DNA of 64,000 nt from Streptomyces sp. NBC_00442 (lineage in GTDB: Bacteria > Actinomycetota > Actinomycetes > Streptomycetales > Streptomycetaceae), in contig NZ_CP107918.1 in the NCBI RefSeq assembly GCF_036014195.1, positions 6,696,001 through 6,760,000 on the forward strand, given 5' to 3'. Below are positions 1 to 8,440 of the stretch, piece after piece. The position numbers and the translations under genes were made by a program. The notes under the pieces are model-generated. The model worked only from the letters and a program-made list of their open reading frames with translations. It made no database searches and was not told the origin of the DNA. Position 1 is the stretch's first letter, and every line of letters begins with the position of its first letter.

Positions 1-2
1 TC

Positions 3-446
3 TCGGTGCGGCCCGGCGTCAGGACACCGCCGTCCCTGCGCAACATCTACAAGGAGATGCGCGACGAGCTGGGCCTGGACATCCCGGACAACGGCTACCT
101 CATGCCGTGGGCCGAGCAGGGCGTGCTGCTGCTCAACGCGGTCCTCACCGTGCGCTCCGGCGAGGCCAACTCGCACAAGGGCAAGGGCTGGGAGAAGTTC
201 ACCGACGCGGTGATCCGCGCCGTCGCCTCGCGGCCCGACCCGGCGGTCTTCGTGCTGTGGGGCAACTACGCGCAGAAGAAGCTCCCCCTGATCGACGAGG
301 AGCGCCACGTCGTGGTCAAGGGCGCCCATCCTTCGCCGCTCTCGGCCAAGAAGTTCTTCGGCTCCCACCCGTTCACGCGGATCGACGAGGCGGTCGCGGC
401 CCAGGGCCACGACCGCATCGACTGGCGCATTCCGAACCTGGGCTGA
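3..446 (+). CDS. ung: Uracil-DNA glycosylase, C-terminal part (5' end outside window)
   Basis: Family-1 uracil-DNA glycosylase, which excises uracil from DNA in base excision repair. Only the last 147 residues are in the window; the catalytic GQDPYH motif would lie upstream of base 1. Visible are [19 protein letters not shown] (the DNA-contact loop following the active site), [12 protein letters not shown] (the uracil-recognising asparagine segment) and [18 protein letters not shown] (the HPSPL loop with the catalytic histidine and the leucine that inserts into the minor groove). The reading frame is open to the left edge, so this is truncation by the window, not a pseudogene. The next gene, 603-1094, has its own promoter. 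Confidence 0.97.
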   Translation, partial: SVRPGVRTPPSLRNIYKEMRDELGLDIPDNGYLMPWAEQGVLLLNAVLTVRSGEANSHKGKGWEKFTDAVIRAVASRPDPAVFVLWGNYAQKKLPLIDEERHVVVKGAHPSPLSAKKFFGSHPFTRIDEAVAAQGHDRIDWRIPNLG

Positions 447-540
447 GGGCCCGGCCTGGGCGGGCGGGGGCGCCGGGCGGCCGGGGCGTGTGACGGCGTC
501 CGGCTGACAGACCGGTGCCCCCGCCCGAGCCTGAGGCCGA

Positions 541-563
541 TTGTCAGTGGCTGCCGCTAGCGT
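541..563 (+). promoter_or_regulatory. PafBC-type (RecA-NDp) DNA-damage promoter
   Basis: The sequence TTGTCAGTG, then 8 bases, then TAGCGT matches the LexA-independent damage promoter known from mycobacteria (TTGTCAGTG-N8-TAnnnT), which the WYL-domain pair PafB/PafC activates. It ends 39 bases before the GTG start at 603. The match is seen directly; damage induction here is inferred. Confidence 0.7.
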
Positions 564-602
564 CGAAACCGTTCGGCTTTCGAGACGACCGGTGGAGACA
601 GT

Positions 603-1094
603 GTGACGGACATGCAGGAAGCCCCGGGGGACATCGTGATGACCCGGATCGGGCAAGCGATGATGCTGCTGCACGGTGGGGACCGCGAGGAGGCCCGCAA
701 CCGCTTCGCCGCCCTGTGGTCGGAGATCGGCGAGCGCGGCGACGCGCTCCACCGCTGCACCCTCGCCCACTACATGGCCGACGCGCAGGACGACGCGGAG
801 GACGAACTGGCGTGGGACCTGCGGGCGTTGGCGGCCGCCGACGGCTTGAGAACCGCCGACGGCCCGCGTCATGACCGCCTCCCGGCCCACCGTGCGCCGC
901 TCGCCGTGCGCGCCTTCTACCCCGCGCTCCACCTCAACCTCGCCGCCGACTACGCGAAGCTGCACCGCCCCGCGGAGGCCCGTCGTCATCTCGACCGGGC
1001 CCACGCCGCGCTCGACGTGCTGAACGACGACGCGTACGGAAACGACACCCGTGAGGCGCTGCGCCGCCTGGAACGACAGCTGGATGCCGTGTGA
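603..1094 (+). CDS. Small TPR-like protein of unknown function
   Basis: A 163-residue soluble protein that I do not recognise by name. The helical pattern (IGQAMMLLHGGDREEARNRF near the N-terminus, LHLNLAADYAKLHRPAEARR near residue 115) looks like two tetratricopeptide-type helix pairs, suggesting a protein-interaction role. The GTG start at 603 is chosen because GGAG lies 6-9 bases upstream; an in-frame ATG three codons later is possible. A PafBC-type promoter at 541-563 suggests induction by DNA damage, which suits its place beside ung but says nothing about mechanism. No signal peptide or membrane segment is visible. Confidence 0.8.
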   Translation: MTDMQEAPGDIVMTRIGQAMMLLHGGDREEARNRFAALWSEIGERGDALHRCTLAHYMADAQDDAEDELAWDLRALAAADGLRTADGPRHDRLPAHRAPLAVRAFYPALHLNLAADYAKLHRPAEARRHLDRAHAALDVLNDDAYGNDTREALRRLERQLDAV

Positions 1095-1110
1095 CGAGGG
1101 GGGCGCCCCC

Positions 1111-1560
1111 TCAATGGCCGTATACCTGATGACAGATGCGCGCCTCGGGGCTGTCGGCGCGCCAGCCCGCGTAACCCTGGCCGAGCGCGCAGACGTCACC
1201 GGAAACGGGCGGTGCGGGGGCGGGTCGGGGGTGTGGAGTCGCGGGGGCGGCCGGCTGGTGCCGCGGCTGTTCGGTGCGGTGATGACGGCCATGACCGACC
1301 GCTTGCCGCCGGTCGGCCACAGGTGGCGGGGGCGGCGCGGCGGGCGGGCTCGTCGGCGCGATCGCCTCCAGGGCCTCGCGGGCGGGCGGCTGCGCGATCT
1401 GCGGGGAGAGCCGGCTGCTGCGGCCGCTGTCGGCGGCCGGAGCGGGCGGTGGGGAGGGCGCGGGTCCCGACTCGACGGAGACACACCCCGAGACGCATCC
1501 GCAGACGGCCAGGGCGGCCACGGTCGTCAGGAGCCTCAGCGCGTTCCTGGTTCGGTGCAT
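1111..1560 (-). CDS. Putative proline-rich lipoprotein
   Basis: A 149-residue protein with a positively charged N-terminus (MHRTRNALR), a hydrophobic stretch LLTTVAALAV, and a lipobox-like VSGC ending at Cys26; Cys20 and Cys22 also lie nearby. The rest is rich in Pro and Ala with no folded domain apparent until a short C-terminal region (GDVCALGQGYAGWRADSPEA) that holds the only later cysteines. It is probably exported and lipidated on the outer face of the membrane. Function is unknown. It converges with the gene ending at 1094, leaving only 16 bases between the stop codons. Confidence 0.65.
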   Translation of the reverse strand: MHRTRNALRLLTTVAALAVCGCVSGCVSVESGPAPSPPPAPAADSGRSSRLSPQIAQPPAREALEAIAPTSPPAAPPPPPVADRRQAVGHGRHHRTEQPRHQPAAPATPHPRPAPAPPVSGDVCALGQGYAGWRADSPEARICHQVYGH

Positions 1561-1719
1561 CGGACAACTCTGCTGGCCGCGGCGGGCGTTGGGCGAGCCG
1601 GTGGGGCCACAATGGCCCGCACGAGTGACGCGCCCGCCGGGGCGGGCGCGCGGGAACCCGGCGCGGATTCCTGCCGCCGCCGGGCCGGCCCACCCGGCCC
1701 CGTCAGCTTCCGGTGCGCG

Positions 1720-2256
1720 TCAGCTTCCGGCGGCGCCGTCGATCGCTTCGCGGATCAGATCGGCGTGGCCGTTGTGGCGGGCGTACTCCTCGATCATGTG
1801 GGTGTAGATCCATCGCAGGTTGAAGTGCTGCCCGCTGCGAGCGGTGCCTTTGCTGAGGTCGTCGAGGCCGTGGCCGGCCGCTGCCTCCCGGGTCGCGGCG
1901 ACCTCCGTGTGCCATGTGGCGAGCGCCTCGGCATAGGTGTCGTCCGGGCCGAAGTGGAAATCGCCGTCCGGGTCCTCGTCGGTCCCGTACACGCCCTCGT
2001 CGGTGCCGCCCGAGAACACCGTGACGAACCACCAGCGCTCGACTTCCGCGAGGTGGCGCAGCAGCCCGAGCAGCGTGAGAGCGGAGCTCGGCACGGCCGT
2101 CCGCTTGAGCTGCTCGTCGGTGAGCCCGGAACACTTCCAGAGCAGTGTGCCGCGGTGGTATTCCAGCCAGCCTTCGAGCATGTCCCGCTCGGTGGCGTCG
2201 AGTGCGGGCTCGTCACGCCGAGCGGATTCGGCCTGCGGTACCTCGGAGGTCGTCAT
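1720..2256 (-). CDS. DinB / DUF664 family protein
   Basis: A 178-residue protein of the DinB-like four-helix fold. Members include mycothiol- or bacillithiol-dependent S-transferases and uncharacterised metal proteins. The sequence shows the N-terminal helix (MLEGWLEYHRGTLLWKCSGL), the LLGLLRHLAEVERWW helix with one metal-type histidine, and a C-terminal helix THMIEEYARHNGHADLIRE with two further histidines, as expected for a three-histidine metal site. The ATG at 2256 is preceded by AGGA; a GTG 12 codons upstream is the alternative. It lies 39 bases downstream of the TetR gene on the same strand and is probably cotranscribed. Its substrate cannot be told. Confidence 0.85.
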   Translation of the reverse strand: MTTSEVPQAESARRDEPALDATERDMLEGWLEYHRGTLLWKCSGLTDEQLKRTAVPSSALTLLGLLRHLAEVERWWFVTVFSGGTDEGVYGTDEDPDGDFHFGPDDTYAEALATWHTEVAATREAAAGHGLDDLSKGTARSGQHFNLRWIYTHMIEEYARHNGHADLIREAIDGAAGS

Positions 2257-2295
2257 GGCGTCATCCTGGCCGACGGTCACCGCCGTGGCCACCGG

Positions 2296-2898
2296 TTATC
2301 GAGATGCGGGCCCGGCCAGCATGCCGTGCAGCAGCTCGGAGAAGCCGCGGCGCAGTTCGGGCTCGGACGGCACCTCGGCATGGTAGGAACCGGCCGCGCA
2401 GGAGAACATCAGGCCTTCGCCGAACGAGACGAGGCCGAGCGCGTGGCGTTCCGGCGCGCCGGAGCCCGCCGCCGCCATCAGTGCCACGAGCGGCTCCCTG
2501 AACTGCCGTCCGGCCGCGTCGTAGTGGGCACGCAGCTCGGGTCGCCGGGTCGCCTCCAGGGCCAACTCGTAGCGGGAGACCAGCAGTTCGCGATGATCGG
2601 TGAGGCTGCGGTGCAGGGCGCGGGCGAGCGCCGCGGCCACGTCGTCGAGGTTGGCCCCCGCCACCGGCAGCTCGGCCGGGGTGAGAACCTCGGCCTCCCG
2701 CTCAGCCTGCCGCGTAACGGCCGCTTCGAGCAGCGCGAGCCGGGTCCGTGCCTGGTTGGAGGTCGAGCCCTGGGGCAGCCCGGCCCGCTCGTCGACGGCG
2801 CGATGGGTCAGACCGCGCATGCCCCGCTCGGCGAGCAGGGCGAGCGCGGTGTCGGCGATGAGCTCGGCACGCGAGGTGCCGGGGATGCGTGCGGCCAT
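2296..2898 (-). CDS. TetR family transcriptional regulator
   Basis: A 200-residue repressor. The N-terminal helix-turn-helix runs from about residue 8 to 55 (ELIADTALALLAERG, then LTHRAVDERAGLPQGSTSNQ), and the remainder is an all-helical ligand-binding domain. It is transcribed away from the FAD monooxygenase at 3090. The 190 bases between them hold two near-identical palindromes (2917-2932 and 2945-2962) that are good candidates for its operators, so it probably represses both itself and the oxidoreductase operon until an inducer, perhaps an aromatic monooxygenase substrate, binds. The downstream DinB gene is likely cotranscribed. Confidence 0.93.
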   Translation of the reverse strand: MAARIPGTSRAELIADTALALLAERGMRGLTHRAVDERAGLPQGSTSNQARTRLALLEAAVTRQAEREAEVLTPAELPVAGANLDDVAAALARALHRSLTDHRELLVSRYELALEATRRPELRAHYDAAGRQFREPLVALMAAAGSGAPERHALGLVSFGEGLMFSCAAGSYHAEVPSEPELRRGFSELLHGMLAGPASR

Positions 2899-2916
2899 GA
2901 GATCAACCTATCCCGT

Positions 2917-2962
2917 GCACTACGGGTGTAGTAACGTGAGGTGTGCACTACAGGTGTAGTGC
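2917..2962. promoter_or_regulatory. Pair of palindromic operators between divergent TetR and monooxygenase genes
   Basis: Two copies of an inverted repeat with arms ACTAC and GTAGT around four bases. The first is at 2919-2932 (ACTACGGGTGTAGT). The second, at 2947-2960, is extended to 7-base arms GCACTAC/GTAGTGC at 2945-2962. Their centres are 28 bases apart, and the first lies 19 bases from the TetR start. This is the expected arrangement for TetR autoregulation and control of the divergent operon. The repeats are observed; the binding protein is inferred from position. Confidence 0.75.
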
Positions 2963-3089
2963 ATGACAGACGCGGTACGCGGGTGTCATGGGCCAGGCGC
3001 CCACCAGGAGCCGGGCCGTGGGCATGACCACCAGCCAGACCGTGGGTCGAACCACGAGCGCGCCATGAGTCGGAGCGTCAGGGGGCATC

Positions 3090-4334
3090 ATGAACATCGA
3101 GGTGGACGGCGTGGGCGGCACGCCCCGCGCGGTCGTCGTCGGCGGCGGGATCGGCGGGCTCGCCGCCGCGGCGGCGCTGATCGGGCGCGGCTGGCAGGTC
3201 ACCGTCCTGGAGCGGGCCGCGGCGCCGAAGCCGGCCGGGGCGGGCATCGCGCTCGCCCCCAACGGTCTGCGCGCCCTCGACGTCATCGGCCTCGGCGACG
3301 CCGTCCGGGCCCTCGCCGCCTGGCAGGGCGACGGCGGCCTGCGCACCCCGCGCGGCCGATGGCTCTCCCGCACGGATGCGCGCGCCGCCGCCGACGCCTT
3401 CGGCGGACCCGTCGTGCTGCTGCACCGGGCGACCCTGATCGACACCCTGGCCGCCGCGCTCCCGGCGGGAACGGTACGCACCGGCGAGGCGGCGGAGCTG
3501 GCCGACCGCGGGGCCGCCGACCGCCCGGCCGTGGTTCGCACCGCCGGCGGGGAGATCGAGGCCGACCTGGTCGTGGGCGCCGACGGCATCCACTCCGCGC
3601 TGCGCGCGAGCCTCTTTCCGGCCCACCCGGGTCCCGAATACGCCGGGTTCACCACCTGGCGCCTCGTGGTCGCGGGCCCCGCCCGGCCGTTCGCGCCGCA
3701 CGAGACCTGGGGGCCGGGCAGGCTGTGGGGCACCCAGCCCCTCAAGGACGGCCGCGTCTACGCGTACGCGGCAGCCAGGACCCCGCGCGACGGGCACGGT
3801 GCCGAGGGTGAACTCCCGGTACTGCGACGGCTGTTCGGCACCTGGCACGATCCGGTCCCGGCCGTGCTCGCGGCCGTAGGCGAAGGCGCGGTGCTGCGCA
3901 ACGACGTCCACTGGATGGCCAAGAGCCTGCCCGTCCACCACCGCGGCCGGGTCGCCCTCATCGGTGACGCGGCCCACGCCATGGCGCCGACGCTCGGCCA
4001 GGGCGGCAATCAGGCCTTGGAGGACGCCGTCGTCCTCGCCCACTGCGCTGACCCCCACGGCGACCTCGCCGTCTCCCTCGCCCGCTACAGCGCCGAGCGC
4101 GTGCCCCGCACCAGGGCCATGACGGACAAGGCGGAGCGCGTCGCCCGGCTCGCGATGACGCGCAATCCGGCCGGCGTCGCGGCACGGAACACCCTGATCC
4201 GTGCGCTCCGCCTGCTCGGCCCCGGCTCCGCGCTGCGCCCCTTCGCGGACATCATGGACTGGCAGCCACCAGCCACACGTATGCTGACCAGGCAAGGAAG
4301 CAGGACACCACTCGGCGACAGGGAGACCCCGTGA
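3090..4334 (+). CDS. FAD-dependent monooxygenase (PHBH / salicylate hydroxylase type)
   Basis: A 414-residue class A flavoprotein monooxygenase, which uses NAD(P)H and O2 to hydroxylate or epoxidise a small, often aromatic, substrate. All three FAD motifs are present: GGGIGGLAAAAAL in an N-terminal Rossmann fold (residues about 18-30), VVGADGIHSALR near residue 163 (the DG motif), and RVALIGDAAHAMAPTLGQGG near residue 290 (the GD motif). The ATG at 3090 follows AGGGGG. The stop overlaps the next gene's GTG by four bases, so the two are translationally coupled. Divergent TetR and twin operators suggest substrate induction. The substrate itself cannot be read from sequence. Confidence 0.95.
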   Translation: MNIEVDGVGGTPRAVVVGGGIGGLAAAAALIGRGWQVTVLERAAAPKPAGAGIALAPNGLRALDVIGLGDAVRALAAWQGDGGLRTPRGRWLSRTDARAAADAFGGPVVLLHRATLIDTLAAALPAGTVRTGEAAELADRGAADRPAVVRTAGGEIEADLVVGADGIHSALRASLFPAHPGPEYAGFTTWRLVVAGPARPFAPHETWGPGRLWGTQPLKDGRVYAYAAARTPRDGHGAEGELPVLRRLFGTWHDPVPAVLAAVGEGAVLRNDVHWMAKSLPVHHRGRVALIGDAAHAMAPTLGQGGNQALEDAVVLAHCADPHGDLAVSLARYSAERVPRTRAMTDKAERVARLAMTRNPAGVAARNTLIRALRLLGPGSALRPFADIMDWQPPATRMLTRQGSRTPLGDRETP

Positions 4335-5236
4335 AGGTCGGATGCATCGGACTCGGGGACATCGCGCACAAGGCCTACCTGCCGGTGCTGACCATGCTGG
4401 CCGACACGGAACTGCACCTGCAGACCCGCACCCCGGCCACTCTGGCCGCGGTGGCCGACGCCCACCGCATTCCCGCCGCCCAGCTCCACACCGACCTGGA
4501 CGCGTTGCTCGCGCAGGGGCTCGACGCCGCGTTCGTGCACGCGCCGACCGCCGTGCACCCGGAGATCGTGACGCGGCTGCTCGAATCCGGCGTACCGACC
4601 TATGTCGACAAGCCGCTCGCCTACGAACTCGCCGAGTCCGAGCGGCTGGTGGCGCTCGCGGAGGAGCGCGGCGTGAGTCTCGCCGTCGGCTTCAACCGGC
4701 GGCTCGCCCCCAGCTACGCCCAATGCGCCGATCACCCGCGCGAGTTGATCCTGATGCAGAAGAACCGGGTGGGTCTGCCCGAGGACCCGCGCACGCTGGT
4801 GCTCGACGACTTCATCCACGTCGTGGACACCCTGCGGTTCCTGGCGCCGGGGCCGATCGAGCACACCGTCGTACGGGCGCGGGTCCGCGGGGGCCTGATG
4901 GAACACGTGGTCCTTCAGCTCTCCGGCGACGGCTTCACCGCGATCGGCACCATGAACCGGCTCAACGGCTCCACCGAGGAGATCCTGGAGGTCTCCGGGC
5001 AGGACACCAAGCGCCAGGTGCTCAACCTCGCCGACGTGGTCGACCACAAGGGCCAGCCGACGCTGCGCCGCCGTGGCGACTGGGTGCCGGTCTCCCGCCA
5101 GCGCGGCATCGAACAGTCCGTGCTGTCCTTCCTCGACGCGGTGCGGGCGGGGAAGACGCTCAGCGCCCAGGACGCGCTCGCGACCCATGAGCTGTGCGAG
5201 CGGGTGGTGCGGGAGTCCCTGCGGCAGGCCTCCTGA
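4331..5236 (+). CDS. Gfo/Idh/MocA family oxidoreductase
   Basis: A 301-residue NAD(P)-dependent dehydrogenase of the glucose-fructose oxidoreductase/inositol dehydrogenase superfamily. The N-terminal nucleotide-binding motif VGCIGLGDIAHKAYLPVL is at residues 2-19, and the family's catalytic lysine segment appears as YVDKPLAYELAES near residue 93. The GTG start overlaps the monooxygenase stop (GTGA), so the pair form one operon under the TetR operators and probably act in one pathway. Its 3' end overlaps the convergent lnt gene by 77 bases, which is unusual. The substrate, a sugar or polyol by family, is unknown. Confidence 0.93.
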   Translation: MKVGCIGLGDIAHKAYLPVLTMLADTELHLQTRTPATLAAVADAHRIPAAQLHTDLDALLAQGLDAAFVHAPTAVHPEIVTRLLESGVPTYVDKPLAYELAESERLVALAEERGVSLAVGFNRRLAPSYAQCADHPRELILMQKNRVGLPEDPRTLVLDDFIHVVDTLRFLAPGPIEHTVVRARVRGGLMEHVVLQLSGDGFTAIGTMNRLNGSTEEILEVSGQDTKRQVLNLADVVDHKGQPTLRRRGDWVPVSRQRGIEQSVLSFLDAVRAGKTLSAQDALATHELCERVVRESLRQAS

Positions 5237-6731
5237 GCACCCGCGTCCCCTGCGCCGCACAGAACACGACGACCACCGCAAGCGCCGCGTAGACCGCCCA
5301 GTCGCCGAAGCGCACATAGGGCGTGGTGCCGGTGGTGAGCGGGATGTCGTACACGGCGGAGGTGCTGGCGGAGGTGCCGATCCACCGGCCGATCCGGCCG
5401 CCGTCCGCACCGTGGACCGCGCTGATTCCGGTCAGCGTCGCGTGGACCATCGGACGGCCCGTCTCGGCGGCGCGCAGCGCGGCGAGCGAGGCGTGCTGGG
5501 CCGGGGCCCAGGTGTCCTGGAACGACGAGGTGGAGGACTGCGCGACCAGCAACTGGGCGCCGTCGCGCACCAGATGACGGCTCATGTCGGGAAACGCGGA
5601 CTCGAAACACACGAGCGGCCCAAGACGCACCCCCGTGGGCAGCGTCATCACCACGGGGGTCGTGCCGCGCCGGCGGTCCTCGCCGGCCGCCTTGCCGACC
5701 GACGTCGCCCAGCCGAGCAGCGAACGGGCCGGAATGTACTCACCGAACGGCACGAGCCGCATCTTGTCGTAGCGCTGACCGGTCGGCCCGACCGGTCCGA
5801 CGAGCACCGAACTCTTGAAGATCCCCGGCTTGTCCGACCTGCGGGCGTCCACATTCACCAGGATGTCCGCGCCGACCTCCCGCGAGAGCTTCGCGATCCG
5901 GGCGGCCAGGTCGGGGCGGGCGGCCAGGTCCTGCCCCACACTGCTCTCGCCCCACACGACGAGATCCACCCGCTGCCCCACCAGGGCCCGCGTCAGCGCC
6001 TCACTGCGGGCGAAGCGGGCATCGCCGTCCTCGATCACGCCCGGCTGCACCACGGCGACCCGTAGGTGGCCGTCCCGCTGCATATGGGGAGCCCACACCC
6101 ATACCGCGCTTGTGGCGAGCGCACACACAACAAGGGCCGACACCATGGCGATACGCGCCGCCCGGTGGACCACACAGAGGGCGACGGCGGTGTTCACCGC
6201 CACCACGAGCAGACTCACCAGCCATACCCCACCCACCGACATCAACCGCAGCGCGGGAGCCACCTCCCACTGGCTCGCGCCGAGCAGCCCCCACGGCCCG
6301 CCGAGCCCCTGCCACGACCGGACCAGCTCCACCATCAGCCAGCCCGACGGCACCACCGCCACCGCCGCCAGCGCACGCGCCGTCGAGGGCCTGCCGCCCA
6401 GGGCCGAGCGCACCAGCACACCCCACGGCGCCCACAACAGCCCAAGCAGCCCGGCGAGCACCACGATGAACACATTGAGGCTCGGCAGCAGCCAGTGGTG
6501 CACGGCGAGCATGAACCCGGTGCCGCCGAGCCATCCGTCGAGCGCGGCCCGCCGGACGCTGCCCGCGGAACGCACGAGCAGCAGCAGCGGCACGAGCGCC
6601 ACATAGGCGAACCACCACAGCGACGGCGCGGGGAACGCGAGCGCGGGCAGCGCCCCGGCGAGCAGCGCGGCCGCGCCGCGCCACCAGGCCGAGGCGAGCC
6701 GCGGACCGTGACGGCCGACCGGAATCCGCAT
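5160..6731 (-). CDS. lnt: Apolipoprotein N-acyltransferase
   Basis: A 523-residue membrane enzyme that N-acylates the lipid-modified cysteine of lipoproteins. The first 200 or so residues hold about six hydrophobic helices. The nitrilase-like domain follows with the expected triad: Glu in VVWGESSVGQ, Lys in YDKMRLVPFGEYIP and Cys in LVCFESAFPD. A last membrane helix (WAVYAALAVVVVFCAA) and a basic, Pro-rich tail end the protein. Streptomyces often carry two lnt genes, so this may be one paralogue. The ATG is at 6731. The 3' end runs 77 bases into the convergent Gfo/Idh gene. Confidence 0.94.
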   Translation of the reverse strand: MRIPVGRHGPRLASAWWRGAAALLAGALPALAFPAPSLWWFAYVALVPLLLLVRSAGSVRRAALDGWLGGTGFMLAVHHWLLPSLNVFIVVLAGLLGLLWAPWGVLVRSALGGRPSTARALAAVAVVPSGWLMVELVRSWQGLGGPWGLLGASQWEVAPALRLMSVGGVWLVSLLVVAVNTAVALCVVHRAARIAMVSALVVCALATSAVWVWAPHMQRDGHLRVAVVQPGVIEDGDARFARSEALTRALVGQRVDLVVWGESSVGQDLAARPDLAARIAKLSREVGADILVNVDARRSDKPGIFKSSVLVGPVGPTGQRYDKMRLVPFGEYIPARSLLGWATSVGKAAGEDRRRGTTPVVMTLPTGVRLGPLVCFESAFPDMSRHLVRDGAQLLVAQSSTSSFQDTWAPAQHASLAALRAAETGRPMVHATLTGISAVHGADGGRIGRWIGTSASTSAVYDIPLTTGTTPYVRFGDWAVYAALAVVVVFCAAQGTRVLRRPAAGTPAPPARTAHGSRARPGR

Positions 6732-6842
6732 ACCGCGCCTCCTTGCCCACCCCCGTGATCAGGTCTGTCCCCCCGCCAGTGTGCGGGAGAGCGGCGGCCG
6801 CGCGCAGACGGCCCGGCGGCCCCGGCGCGTTACGCCCGCCCC

Positions 6843-7331
6843 TCAGCTCCCCGAGTGCCCGGCGAGCACCCCCGACAACCGTCGCCACTTCTCGAACACG
6901 GTCACCGACCGCAGCCGCCACCCTTCCTCGGCGCGGACCAGCGAGAAGGCGTAGCGCCCGCCGGCCTCGAAGTCGGGTGCGGGCGGCCCGGCGTCGCCCG
7001 CGGTGCCGCAGCACATCGGGTTGAAGTAGTCGGCGCGCAGCTCGGCCCGGTCGCCCGGGTAGCCACCGAGATCCTGAAGGCTCAGCACCCGGTTGGTGAT
7101 CAGATGCTGACGGACCGGGAACACCAGCAGGGTCTCGCCGAGCCACCGCGCCACCTCCTCGGCTCCGCCCTCGATGCCGCCCGCGGCACGGTAGTCGGCG
7201 CGTCCGTCGGCCGCGAACAGGGCGCGGTAGGCGGTCCAGTCCCCGTCGTCGACGGCCGCGGCGTATCCGGTGATGAGTTCGTCGATGGCCAGCCGGTCCA
7301 AGAGGGTTCCGAGATCCACACGCTGCGTCAT
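6843..7331 (-). CDS. NTF2-like / SnoaL-type protein
   Basis: A 162-residue cone-fold protein of the SnoaL-like (NTF2) superfamily, whose members include dehydratases, hydroxysteroid isomerases and polyketide cyclases as well as proteins without known activity. The typical start is present (LLDRLAIDELITGYAAAVDDGDW, here residues 10-32), followed by the LFAADGRADYRAAGG strand and a C-terminal WRLRSVTVFEKW strand. It is divergent from the crotonase gene at 7415 with 83 bases between, so the two may share control. No catalytic residues can be assigned with confidence. Confidence 0.88.
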   Translation of the reverse strand: MTQRVDLGTLLDRLAIDELITGYAAAVDDGDWTAYRALFAADGRADYRAAGGIEGGAEEVARWLGETLLVFPVRQHLITNRVLSLQDLGGYPGDRAELRADYFNPMCCGTAGDAGPPAPDFEAGGRYAFSLVRAEEGWRLRSVTVFEKWRRLSGVLAGHSGS

Positions 7332-7414
7332 CGGGTCAGTCTCCGCCCCCGGGCCCGTAACGCCAAGAGCGCTGCACTTGTGGGCGGTCGGCGGGCCGTG
7401 TTACCGCTGGCGCC

Positions 7415-8203
7415 ATGACTGATGAGAGAGCCCCGGCAGTACGCAGCGAACGGCACGGCCCGGTCACGACGGTGGTGCTCTCGCGCCCCGGCGTGCGCAA
7501 CGCGGTGGACGGCCCCACCGCGCGGGCCCTCGCCGACGCCTTCCGTGCCTTCGAGGCCGACGAACGGGCCGCCGTCGCGGTGCTGTGGGGAGAGGGCGGC
7601 ACGTTCTGCGCGGGCGCCGACCTCAAGGCGCTGGGCACCGCACGGAGCAACACGGTGACCGAGGACGGCGACGGCCCGATGGGTCCGACCCGGCTGCGGC
7701 TCTCCAAACCGGTCATCGCCGCCGTCGCCGGGCACGCGGTGGCCGGCGGGCTCGAACTCGCGCTCTGGTGCGACCTGCGGGTCATGGAGCAGGACGCCGT
7801 GTTCGGGGTCTTCTGCCGGCGCTGGGGCGTGCCGCTGATCGACGGCGGCACGGTGCGCCTGCCGCGGCTCATCGGGGCGGGCCGTGCCATGGACCTCGTC
7901 CTGACCGGGCGGCCGGTGGACTCGCCGGAGGCCCACGCCATCGGCCTCGCCGACCGCGTCGTGCCCACCGGCACCGCCCGCGCGGCCGCGGAACGGCTCG
8001 CCGCCGAGATCGCCGCCTTCCCGCAGACGTGCCTGCGCCACGACCGGATGTCGCTGCGCGAACAGGAGGGGCTCGGCGAGGAGGAAGCCCTCCTGAACGA
8101 GGTGCGTCACGGCGTCCACGCCCTCGGCGGCGAAGCCCCCGAGGGAGCGGCCCGGTTCGCCGCGGGGGCGGGCCGTCACGGCGCCTTCGACGAATGGGCT
8201 TGA
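7415..8203 (+). CDS. Enoyl-CoA hydratase/isomerase (crotonase) family protein
   Basis: A 262-residue crotonase-fold protein acting on an acyl-CoA thioester. The oxyanion-hole segments are clear: GGTFCAGADLKALG near residue 61 and GHAVAGGLELALWCDLRV near residue 108. The segment that in true hydratases carries the second catalytic glutamate reads GVFCRRWGVPLIDGG and has no glutamate, so simple hydratase activity is doubtful; isomerase, hydrolase or other crotonase chemistry is possible. The ATG is at 7415. It stands alone on the plus strand, and nothing nearby names a pathway. Confidence 0.92.
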   Translation: MTDERAPAVRSERHGPVTTVVLSRPGVRNAVDGPTARALADAFRAFEADERAAVAVLWGEGGTFCAGADLKALGTARSNTVTEDGDGPMGPTRLRLSKPVIAAVAGHAVAGGLELALWCDLRVMEQDAVFGVFCRRWGVPLIDGGTVRLPRLIGAGRAMDLVLTGRPVDSPEAHAIGLADRVVPTGTARAAAERLAAEIAAFPQTCLRHDRMSLREQEGLGEEEALLNEVRHGVHALGGEAPEGAARFAAGAGRHGAFDEWA

Positions 8204-8440
8204 CGGATCCCAGCCCTGGGCGCCCGGCGGGCTTGCGCGTACGCGGCCACGGGCGCCGGCTGGCGCGTACGCGACGGGAGCGGCCGCGCACGGATGCGGC
8301 CAGGGGCGCCGCCTCGCGCTTACGCGACCATGGGGGCCCGGCCCGGTCCGCCCGGCGCCGGGATCCGTGCCACGCACCAACCCGCTTGCCACGCAGGGAA
8401 GTTGGCCGCGCCCGAGCCGGCCCCCCGCGGCGGCCGTCCG

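Noticed and set aside
1051..2931. 626-codon plus-strand frame over the lipoprotein, DinB and TetR genes
   Set aside because: No domain; the minus-strand genes have recognisable motifs and a proper operator arrangement.
8204..8440. Degenerate direct repeats containing GCGCGTACGCG and CGGGCGCC in a 237-base gap
   Set aside because: Too irregular to define a unit; may be decayed sequence between convergent genes.
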